12,380 nucleotides of DNA from Candidatus Zipacnadia bacterium (GTDB taxonomy: Bacteria > Armatimonadota > Zipacnadia > Zipacnadales > Zipacnadaceae): positions 1-12,380 of the forward strand of contig JALGTI010000067.1 in the NCBI GenBank assembly GCA_029821455.1, read 5' to 3'. How positions within the stretch are numbered: the first letter of the stretch is position 1; each line of letters opens with the position of its first letter. The position numbers and the translations under genes were made by a program. The notes under the pieces are model-generated. The model worked only from the letters and a program-made list of their open reading frames with translations. It did no database searches and was not told the DNA's origin. Shown piece after piece: positions 6,494 through 12,380 of this stretch.

Positions 6494-8137
6494 CTATTCT
6501 GTCTGTTCAGGGCCCTTGGTCTCATCGGTGTGGTCGCTGATTATCGTGCTCCTGCGAAGGCCGATCAGTGGATCTGGGCGGCCAAAGAGGTCAGCCACAC
6601 CAGTGGTCAGACTCCAAGTATCACCTAGCTTGAAGACCCCCCGCGCATCGAAGAACAGTTCGTCGGGGTCCCACAGTTGCATCTCCAGCAAAAAGCGCGG
6701 ACTGACTCGGTAATCGTAGCCAATGCCTACCTTGTTACCAAAGAGGCCCGCTTTCCCCACACCATCGCCTCCAAGTGGAATTGCACGTTGGAAGTTGAAC
6801 CTTTCCGCGTCGCCCAAATCGCGGACCCCCAGCAGCCAGTAGTCATGCGGGTCGAGGCCATACTGCAAGTGCAAGTCGAAATCAGCACGCAGTCCTTCGT
6901 CCTTGGCTGCCTCCAATGCCAGACTGCCAGTGGTCAGCGTCGGCTGGAACTGCCGGGCTACCATCGAGACCTTGTCCATAGTCCTGTCTACCCTCGTCAA
7001 GGTGGCATCCGCCTTCCGCGCCACCTCTACGCCGACCTCGCTAGCCTCTCGCACGCTGTGAACGGACGCCTGGATGTCCTCGGTGAAGCCTGGGTCGGTA
7101 AGTACCTCTTCAGTATGGGCCGTGATGCGCTTGATACTGGCCAATGCATCTCGCAGATCCGCTGCCGTCTGCCGGATATCAGCTTGCAGTTGATCATCGC
7201 CCGTCAGCTTGCGTACATCTGCAGTCAGTTGGTCAATGTTCGCTGCGGCACTGCCAATGCTGGCCAGAGACTCTTCCCACATTGCCTTGGTCTCTTCACC
7301 AGTGGTGAGTTCGCGAATCTCGGTCATCATCGCCCGCAGGTCCTCGGTGGCCTGGCGGATATTGGCCGCTGAGAACGTGAGCTGCTCAGGCAGAGGACTT
7401 GTTTCAGCCATCTGGCGGACCATTTCGGTGGTCTTCTCTATGTTGCCGGCCGCCATGGTCAACTGCTCCAGCATCGCGGCGATCTTTGGCTCAGTCGCCC
7501 GGCCTGTGCGTGTGAGCACCTCGACCAACTCGATGACGCCAGCAGTGGCCTGGTTGGCGCGGGCCGTGGTAGCCGCCAGGCTCTCCAGAATCGCTTTGAC
7601 CTGTGCGGCATTGTATTCACTCAGATATGCGGCCCGAGCATTCGTCAGCACTAGCTCAGCCTCCCGCATAACCCTCTCGGCGGCGTCGGGCAGAGCGCTA
7701 AAACCAGCAGTCCCACCCCCTGCTATCTCCTTGTCACCGGTCAGTTGCTTCGCCGGCTCTGCCGGTTCCCTGGTCAGGGGCGGGCGCTGAACGCTGACGA
7801 AGGTCTCGCCAATCAAGGCAGTTTGCTCGATGACGAAATTGTCATTTTCATACAGCAGAATGTGGTGCTCAATGGCCAACTCCACGGCCACCGGCTGGTC
7901 AGGGAACTCTAGGGTTGGCTGTAGGGCCACCCCCGTCACCTTCCCGATACGCACCCCAGCCAGCCGTACGTCGCCGCCGGGCTGGAGGTCCTTGACATCG
8001 GCGAAGCGCACGATCAGCGAGTACGACTGCAGCCTGGCGCCAAAGTCGCTCAGAAACGCCACGGTCGCGCCTACAAGCAGCAGCACCGCAAAAAACAGCA
8101 GGCCAACCTTCGCCTCCGACGTCATTGGCCTCACCAT
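6494..8137 (-). CDS. mlaD: MlaD-family MCE protein with long helical region and beta-rich C terminus
   Basis: This is the substrate-binding MCE subunit of the MlaEFD phospholipid transporter. Of 547 residues, 11-29 form one membrane helix, and about 39-117 form the MCE domain (LIVRFADVKDLQPGGDVRLA, GVRIGKVTGVAL, LIGETFVSV). Residues of about 145-395 are predicted almost wholly helical, with recurring patterns such as ANIEKTTEMVRQMAE, AANIRQATEDLRAMM and AANIDQLTADVRKLT. Residues 398-530 switch to alternating aromatic and hydrophobic beta-type segments (ADFDLHLQYGL, DYWLLGVRDL, NKVGIGYDYR, RFLLEMQLWD). Escherichia coli MlaD is only about 180 residues. Long MlaD with an outer-membrane barrel end is known in diderm Firmicutes, and this architecture agrees with it. 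The start is uncertain: ATG 8137 or ATG 8125, neither with a strong ribosome site. Confidence 0.9.
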   Translation of the reverse strand: MVRPMTSEAKVGLLFFAVLLLVGATVAFLSDFGARLQSYSLIVRFADVKDLQPGGDVRLAGVRIGKVTGVALQPTLEFPDQPVAVELAIEHHILLYENDNFVIEQTALIGETFVSVQRPPLTREPAEPAKQLTGDKEIAGGGTAGFSALPDAAERVMREAELVLTNARAAYLSEYNAAQVKAILESLAATTARANQATAGVIELVEVLTRTGRATEPKIAAMLEQLTMAAGNIEKTTEMVRQMAETSPLPEQLTFSAANIRQATEDLRAMMTEIRELTTGEETKAMWEESLASIGSAAANIDQLTADVRKLTGDDQLQADIRQTAADLRDALASIKRITAHTEEVLTDPGFTEDIQASVHSVREASEVGVEVARKADATLTRVDRTMDKVSMVARQFQPTLTTGSLALEAAKDEGLRADFDLHLQYGLDPHDYWLLGVRDLGDAERFNFQRAIPLGGDGVGKAGLFGNKVGIGYDYRVSPRFLLEMQLWDPDELFFDARGVFKLGDTWSLTTGVADLFGRPDPLIGLRRSTIISDHTDETKGPEQTE

Positions 8138-8170
8138 CCCGGCACGGTTCTATGCAACTCGGGCCCTGAC

Positions 8171-8935
8171 TCAGACCTCAATCGGGCCCTCAGCCGCTCC
8201 TTCGACGAACTGCCTGACCACCTGATTGTCGCTCGTCCGCAACGCCTCGGGAGTGTCGCAGACAATGGCCCTGCCCTCATAGAGCATCATCACGCGATCT
8301 GCCAGCCCGAAAAGCTCGTCCACCTCGTGGGTCACCACTATGGCAGTGGTGCCGAAATCGGCGCTGAGCCTCAGAATAAGGCGGTCAATCACGGCCGCCA
8401 TCACAGGGTCCAGGCCCGCGCTGGGCTCGTCATACAACATAATAGACGGCTGCGTAATCAAAGCCCGCGCGATACCCACACGCTTACGCATCCCACCGGA
8501 CAACTCTGCCGGCATCTGGTCCTCAGTACCGGCCAGGCCCACTATTTCCAGATGCTCAGCGCATTTCCTTTCTAGTTCTGAAGGCGATATGTCCCGCCGT
8601 TCGCGTAACCCGAACAGAACATTCTCGCGCACAGTCATCGAGTCAAACAGCGCGGAATACTGGAAACACATCCCCATCTTGACGCGGACGCGGTTAAGTT
8701 CCCTTTCGTTCAGCCCGATGATGGACTGGCCCTCGATGCGAATGTCGCCACTGTCGGGCCTCACCAGGCCCATAATATTGCGCAGAAGCGTGCTCTTGCC
8801 TGACCCAGACATCCCCATTACCCCAAACACTTCACCACGGTGGGTTTCCAGGCTGACGCGGTCCAGTATGGGCCTGCCGCCGATGCTGTAGGTCAGGTCT
8901 CGTACCTGGACTACCGGTTCACGTTGTTGGCCCAT
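8171..8935 (-). CDS. mlaF: MlaF, ATP-binding subunit of the MlaEFD phospholipid transporter
   Basis: MlaF is the cytoplasmic ATPase that drives phospholipid transport with the MlaE permease. The 254 residues show Walker A GMSGSGKST (41-49), the Q-loop CFQYSALFD (Gln92), signature LSGGM (145-149), Walker B IMLYDE (165-170) and the switch histidine His203 in VVTHE. The C-terminal QVVRQFVEGAAEGPIEV matches the tail typical of MlaF and separates it from generic ABC ATPases. The ATG at 8935 overlaps the mlaE stop by one base (TAATG) and has GAGG 4 bases upstream; a longer reading to 8995 would only run back into mlaE. No mlaB gene for the partner STAS protein is in the window. The gap to mlaD is 33 bases. 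Confidence 0.95.
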   Translation of the reverse strand: MGQQREPVVQVRDLTYSIGGRPILDRVSLETHRGEVFGVMGMSGSGKSTLLRNIMGLVRPDSGDIRIEGQSIIGLNERELNRVRVKMGMCFQYSALFDSMTVRENVLFGLRERRDISPSELERKCAEHLEIVGLAGTEDQMPAELSGGMRKRVGIARALITQPSIMLYDEPSAGLDPVMAAVIDRLILRLSADFGTTAIVVTHEVDELFGLADRVMMLYEGRAIVCDTPEALRTSDNQVVRQFVEGAAEGPIEV

Positions 8936-9753
8936 TAGCCTCGGAAAATCAGTGCGGTAAGGAATAGATTCGCCCCGTAGATAAGCATAATGCAATAGAC
9001 GACCGAGCGCGTAGTGGCCCGCCCCACTTCCTCGGAGGCCATCTTACATGTCAGCCCCTGGTGGCAGCCAACGATGGCGATTATAATCCCAAAGACCGCC
9101 GACTTACCGATACCGGCGACAAGAGTGTATGCCTCAAAGGTGCCCGGAATGTGGGTCCAGTAGGCCCCGGCGTTGAGTTCTGGCATAAGTACGGCCATCA
9201 GGTATCCGCCCGTGACCCCGATGATGTCGCCCACGAACGTCAAGGTTGGCACCATCAAGCCGCACGCCACCCAACGGGGCAGAGCGAGATAGTCCACCGG
9301 GCTAGTTGCCATCGCCCGTAGCGCATCTATCTGCTCTGTGACCTTCATAGTGCCCAGCTCAGCGGCCATAGCCGAGCCAACACGCGCTGCGACTACAATC
9401 GAAACGAGCACCGGGCCCAGTTCGCGGCACATCGTCTCGGCCACCACACGCCCGGCGTAGTTGCTCACCCCCAACTGCCCTGTCACGATGGCCATGTGAT
9501 AGCCTATCACCATTCCGGAGAAGATCATCGTTACCGCCACAACTGGCAGCGATGCCACTCCGACGAACGCCATCTCAGCGATGGTGGTCTTGTACTCAAG
9601 CCGACCCTTGACCAGTCCGACGAGGATATCCAGTTGCAGCCGGGTAGTCTCGCCGAAATAGCTAAAAAAGGCAATGACCTGGCGGCCGGTCGCTGAGAGC
9701 AAGGAGGCACCACCCGGGAGGGAAAAATGAGGCGATTCCCCTCTTAGCGACAT
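8935..9753 (-). CDS. mlaE: MlaE-family phospholipid ABC transporter permease
   Basis: This is the inner-membrane permease of MlaEFD (family also called YrbE, or TGD1 in plastids). Several hydrophobic segments are visible, including VASLPVVAVTMIFSGMVIGY, LGPVLVSIVVAARVGSAMA and the C-terminal VVYCIMLIYGANLFLTALIF. The family coupling-helix region is clear: AELGTMKVTEQIDALRAM followed by PVDYLALPRWVACGL. The start is doubtful. The ATG at 9753 lies inside a consensus -10 box, so it may not be on the mRNA. A GTG at 9762 is even further upstream. The in-frame TTG at 9702 would give MLSATGRQVIAFFSYFGE, the usual distance from the first helix, and 255 residues. The family assignment is firm; only the first 17 or so residues are in question. 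Likely first gene of the operon. Confidence 0.92.
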   Translation of the reverse strand: MSLRGESPHFSLPGGASLLSATGRQVIAFFSYFGETTRLQLDILVGLVKGRLEYKTTIAEMAFVGVASLPVVAVTMIFSGMVIGYHMAIVTGQLGVSNYAGRVVAETMCRELGPVLVSIVVAARVGSAMAAELGTMKVTEQIDALRAMATSPVDYLALPRWVACGLMVPTLTFVGDIIGVTGGYLMAVLMPELNAGAYWTHIPGTFEAYTLVAGIGKSAVFGIIIAIVGCHQGLTCKMASEEVGRATTRSVVYCIMLIYGANLFLTALIFRG

Positions 9754-9781
9754 TATATCCACGCGCCTGCTGAGGTGTCAA
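9752..9781 (-). promoter_or_regulatory. Sigma-70 promoter of the mla operon
   Basis: On the minus strand, TTGACA (9781-9776) is separated by 18 bases from TATAAT (9757-9752), matching all 12 consensus positions. Transcription should start near 9745. The -10 box overlaps the ATG at 9753 that a gene finder would choose for mlaE. It is the only convincing promoter I see for the nine-gene minus-strand run. Confidence 0.75.
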
Positions 9782-9863
9782 GGTCACTCGCAAGCAGCGC
9801 ATACAGGGACAAATCTGTGTTGCGGCTTGTGGCTTCAGGGGCGAAGGTCCTCGGGCATTCAGC

Positions 9864-9892
9864 TTGACTTGCCACCCCTGGCCCGCTACAAT
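9864..9892 (+). promoter_or_regulatory. Sigma-70 promoter of tRNA-Thr
   Basis: TTGACT (9864-9869), a 17-base spacer and TACAAT (9887-9892) match the consensus at 10 of 12 positions with ideal spacing. The predicted start near 9899 leaves a leader of about 50 bases before the tRNA. It points away from the mla promoter; the two -35 boxes are about 80 bases apart. Confidence 0.7.
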
Positions 9893-9950
9893 TCGTGGCC
9901 AGGAGGCTGCAGTTAGAGCTTGCCATCAAGCCAATCTCTCGCAAGGCGGA

Positions 9951-10026
9951 GCCGGCGTAGCTCAACTGGCAGAGCAGCGGAATCGTAATCCGCAGGTTAT
10001 CAGTTCGACTCTGATCGCCGGCTCCA
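9951..10026 (+). tRNA. tRNA-Thr (anticodon CGT, reads ACG)
   Basis: All arms fold. The acceptor stem is GCCGGCG with CGCCGGC. The D arm is GCTC/GAGC around AACTGGCA. The anticodon stem is GCGGA/TCCGC with loop ATCGTAA, so the anticodon is CGT. The variable loop is AGGTT, and the T arm is ATCAG/CTGAT with loop TTCGACT. The discriminator is T and the CCA end is encoded. The length is 76 bases, with no intron or mispairing. It has its own promoter and is divergent from the mla operon. Confidence 0.97.
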
Positions 10027-10041
10027 GTGTCCAAGATAACG

Positions 10042-10115
10042 CCTGGTCAATCGCTCCAGGTAGACAGGCAGACTAAAGGCCTGACGCCACGGGGACAGGC
10101 CAGGCGTGTTGTCAT
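10042..10115 (+). terminator. Possible tRNA-Thr terminator or 3' processing structures
   Basis: Two hairpins follow the tRNA: CCTGG (10042-10046) with CCAGG (10056-10060), and GCCTG plus GCC (10079-10083, 10086-10088) with GGC plus CAGGC (10098-10105), the latter followed by the moderately T-rich GTGTTGTCATT. The T tract is weak, so readthrough into galU is possible. No separate galU promoter is convincing here. Confidence 0.3.
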
Positions 10116-10138
10116 TAGTGGGGAGCACATACCGGCTG

Positions 10139-11047
10139 ATGAGCAGGGTTACGAAGGCGATTGTGCCGGCAGCCGGGCTGGGGACTCGGCTGTACCCGGC
10201 CACCAAGTCCCAGCCCAAAGAACTGCTGCCTTTGGGCACGACGCCGGTCATCCAGATGGTGGCGGAGGAGCTGGCCCGCAGTGATGTCACAGATGTGTTG
10301 ATTGTCACGGGCCAGAGAAAACAAGCCATCGAAGAGCACTTCGATCCCCGCAATGGCCTGCAGCCGGAGGACGTGGCTCCCAGCCGCTCGGGACTATTCC
10401 GCACTGAGCCCATCAAGTTTCATTATGTGGTCCAGAGTAAGCCCAGGGGGCTGGGGGATGCGGTGTTGCACGGAGCCAGCTTTGCGGGGGACGATGATGT
10501 GATTGTGGCATTGGGTGATTGCGCCATCGTAGGCGGCCAGGAGCCTCGGCTGCTGGACAGGATGATTCAGGCTCATTTTGAGCATAACGCCGCAGCCACC
10601 ATCGCAGTCCAGCGTGTCAGTCCCGAGAAGACGTCGAATTACGGCATTGTGGAGTTGGCTGAGGAATTAGGAGCAGCCGCGCAACTGGCTGATGTGGTGG
10701 AAAAGCCGGGCCCGGAATTGGCGCCCAGTAACCTGGCCATCTGTGCACGCTATATCCTTTCGCCCCTTATCTTTACCTACTTGGGCCAAGGGAAACCGGG
10801 GTTTGGTGGAGAAATACAACTCACCGACGCCATCCGCGCGATGATCGGGGACGGCCATCGGGCTTATGCCGTGCCGCTGAACGAGGATGAGCGGCGGCTG
10901 GACGTGGGCGAATTCGACAGCTACGGGCGCGGATTTGTGCGGGCGTTGTTGGAGGATTCTGAGTACGGCCCGGGGTTTGGGAGCTATCTGCGGGCTTTGG
11001 TTGCGCACATGGAGGATCCATCGGCCCCCGACCCCGATGGGCAATAG
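10139..11047 (+). CDS. galU: UTP-glucose-1-phosphate uridylyltransferase
   Basis: GalU makes UDP-glucose from UTP and glucose 1-phosphate for envelope polysaccharides and other glycosylation. The 302 residues begin MSRVTKAIVPAAGLGTRLYP; the nucleotide-binding GLGTR (13-17) is followed by TKSQPKELLPL, as in GalU. Other family features are KPRGLGDAVLHGASF, GDCAIVG, the VVEKPGPE segment and FGGEIQLTDAI near the C terminus. The TKxQPKE pattern favours GalU over the related RmlA and GlmU-type nucleotidyltransferases. The ATG at 10139 is chosen because homology starts there; a GTG at 10106 would add 11 residues without family support. The ribosome site is weak (GGGGAG about 13 bases upstream). It may be transcribed from the tRNA promoter and lies 41 bases ahead of the PRC-barrel gene. 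Confidence 0.93.
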   Translation: MSRVTKAIVPAAGLGTRLYPATKSQPKELLPLGTTPVIQMVAEELARSDVTDVLIVTGQRKQAIEEHFDPRNGLQPEDVAPSRSGLFRTEPIKFHYVVQSKPRGLGDAVLHGASFAGDDDVIVALGDCAIVGGQEPRLLDRMIQAHFEHNAAATIAVQRVSPEKTSNYGIVELAEELGAAAQLADVVEKPGPELAPSNLAICARYILSPLIFTYLGQGKPGFGGEIQLTDAIRAMIGDGHRAYAVPLNEDERRLDVGEFDSYGRGFVRALLEDSEYGPGFGSYLRALVAHMEDPSAPDPDGQ

Positions 11048-11088
11048 GTGCGCAGCCTCAATAATGGTCGGTCAAAGGAGGGGCGGCA

Positions 11089-11778
11089 ATGCGCGATGTA
11101 GAGAGTATTGTGGGCCTGAAGGTCATTTCGATGGTTGAAGGCAAGCAACTTGGCAGTGTGAGCAGCGTGGTCTGCGACCTGTCAGCAGGCCGGATGGTTG
11201 GTGTAATCATCGGTGACCCGCCACAAATGGGGGTTACGGTCGCGGATATTACGACTCTGGGCACGCATGCCCTGATGGTGCCTGACGCCGGCGCTGTCAA
11301 GCCGCTGGGTGAACTGCCTGCTCTGGTCGAACGGCGGGCCGTGGGACAGGCACCGATGGATGTCATCACCAGCGACGGGCGCATTTTGGGCAGTTTGACG
11401 CGCGTTTACATTAACCCCGACACCCGGCAGGTCACGCGCTTTGAGATCTCTGGCGGCATGTGGCGGGATATGACCGAGGGCGTGCTGGTGCTGCCCCACA
11501 TCGAGGGCATTGTACACGGACAGGATGTAGTGATCGTACCGGCGGATGCAGAGGCCTTAACCACCGGTGGCATACGGGAGCACCTAGAGAAGATGGGGGC
11601 GAGGGTGAAGTCTGGCTACCACCAAGTAGCTGAGCGGACCGAGGAGCTAGTTCAGGCCGCCCGTGAAGAGAGACAAGCGTCTGCAAAAAAAGTTGCCAAT
11701 AACTGGACTGGTGGCGAATCCAAGAACGATACAGACCCTAACCAGAATAACTGGGGCGGCAGGAAAGACCAGGTCTAG
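11089..11778 (+). CDS. Tandem PRC-barrel domain protein of unknown function
   Basis: The 229-residue protein has two PRC-barrel-like domains: about 4-75 (VESIVGLKVISMVEGKQLGS, then VVCDLSAGRMVGVII) and about 86-155 (PMDVITSDGRILGSLTRVYI, then RFEISGGMW and GVLVLPHIEGI). PRC-barrel domains occur in RimM, photosynthetic reaction-centre H subunits and many uncharacterised proteins, often as binding modules. Residues of about 160-210 form a charged helix (EHLEKMGARVKSGYHQVAER, then EELVQAAREERQASAKK), and the end is a polar Asn- and Gly-rich tail. There is no signal peptide or membrane helix, so it is probably cytoplasmic. The ribosome site AGGAGG, 7 bases before the ATG, is the strongest in this cluster. 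murB starts 9 bases after the stop, so co-transcription is likely. No specific function can be given. Confidence 0.85.
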   Translation: MRDVESIVGLKVISMVEGKQLGSVSSVVCDLSAGRMVGVIIGDPPQMGVTVADITTLGTHALMVPDAGAVKPLGELPALVERRAVGQAPMDVITSDGRILGSLTRVYINPDTRQVTRFEISGGMWRDMTEGVLVLPHIEGIVHGQDVVIVPADAEALTTGGIREHLEKMGARVKSGYHQVAERTEELVQAAREERQASAKKVANNWTGGESKNDTDPNQNNWGGRKDQV

Positions 11779-11787
11779 GTTTCAGCG

Positions 11788-12380
11788 ATGGTAACCAGAG
11801 CGCAAATCGAAGCTACAGCAGCGGCTCTCCAGCGAATCGAAGGCCTCACAGTCCTGACCGATGAGCCAATGGCCGCCCACACATCCTTTGGGATCGGAGG
11901 GCCGGCCGAGCTCTTTGTCATCCCCACCGATATCCCCAGCCTCAGCGAAACAATACGGGTGCTCCACGACTTCGGGATTCAGCTGGTCATTCTGGGCAAT
12001 GGCACCAATGTGCTGGTGCGCGATGGCGGCGTGCGCGGGGCTGTGATCAAGCTCGGCGGAGCCTTGACTGAGCTGCGCGAGGAGGGCGAATTTGTGGTGG
12101 CCGGGGCCGGCGCCAGCCTCGCGACGCTGTGCAGGTACTGTGCCGACAAGGGTTGGGGCGGGCTGCTGTTTGCCGCCGGCATTCCCGGCAGCGTAGGCGG
12201 CGCTGTGCTGATGAACGCCGGGGCCAATGGCGGAGAGATGGCGGATGTGGTGGCCTGGGTGGTGGCTGTGAATGCTCTCGGTGAAGTTGAGAGGCTGACG
12301 GCTGATCAACTGGGGTTTGGATACCGGAGCACTGAACTGCCGGTGCCAGGCTGCGCGATTGCGGAGGTGGCATTCCAACT
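11788..12380 (+). CDS. murB: UDP-N-acetylenolpyruvoylglucosamine reductase, 5' part
   Basis: MurB is the FAD- and NADPH-dependent reductase that makes UDP-MurNAc, the second committed step of peptidoglycan precursor synthesis. The frame is open for 197 codons to the window end, so about two thirds of a roughly 300-residue protein is seen. Signatures are HTSFGIGGPAELFV near residue 35, the FAD-binding LVILGNGTNVLVRDGGVRG, LFAAGIPGSVGGAVLMNAGA and the FGYRSTELP segment, which holds the conserved YRxS used by MurB. The ATG at 11788 gives the usual short N-terminal helix; its ribosome site is weak (TAGG 8 bases upstream), suggesting coupling to the PRC-barrel gene 9 bases before it. Its presence implies a peptidoglycan wall. 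Confidence 0.95.
   Translation, partial: MVTRAQIEATAAALQRIEGLTVLTDEPMAAHTSFGIGGPAELFVIPTDIPSLSETIRVLHDFGIQLVILGNGTNVLVRDGGVRGAVIKLGGALTELREEGEFVVAGAGASLATLCRYCADKGWGGLLFAAGIPGSVGGAVLMNAGANGGEMADVVAWVVAVNALGEVERLTADQLGFGYRSTELPVPGCAIAEVAFQ

Noticed and set aside
6677..7372. Open frame of 231 codons on the plus strand
   Set aside because: Antisense to the helical part of mlaD; no domain and no ribosome site of note.

Overview
The window is GC-rich (roughly 60% by eye), densely packed bacterial chromosome with mostly housekeeping genes. It suggests a double-membraned (diderm) bacterium, because it encodes an MlaE-MlaF-MlaD phospholipid transport set whose MlaD has a single N-terminal membrane anchor, a very long helical stalk and a beta-rich C-terminal end. 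That form is known from early-branching diderm lineages such as diderm Firmicutes. Together with small palindromic repeats of a kind I associate with Armatimonadota-like or other environmental genomes, this points to an uncultured diderm Terrabacterium. The phylum assignment is a guess.

Left and centre (positions 9757 down to 1, minus strand): one long head-to-tail run, in transcription order mlaE, mlaF, mlaD, rplI, dnaB, purD, purE, purF, purM. Several junctions overlap by one base (mlaE/mlaF, dnaB/purD) and most others are short, so much of it probably forms one operon. A near-perfect sigma-70 promoter (TTGACA, 18 bp, TATAAT) sits at its head and overlaps the customary mlaE start. The run joins lipid transport, ribosomal protein L9, the replicative helicase and de novo purine synthesis. 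purM is cut by the window edge and also carries a net 8-base deletion that breaks its frame. The two longest gaps between pur genes hold REP-like palindromes, including one 27-base motif present twice in opposite orientation.

Right (positions 9864 to the end, plus strand): a tRNA-Thr(CGT) with its own promoter, then galU (UDP-glucose synthesis), a tandem PRC-barrel protein and the 5' part of murB (peptidoglycan precursor synthesis), which runs off the window. galU and murB both supply the cell envelope, so the divergent head-to-head arrangement places envelope genes on both sides of position 9800.

Most interesting points: MlaD looks like a one-protein bridge across the envelope; L9 has a 72-residue, very acidic C-terminal tail; purM is frameshifted; REP-like repeats lie between pur genes and would give purE a false N-terminal extension; and the promoter redefines the mlaE start.
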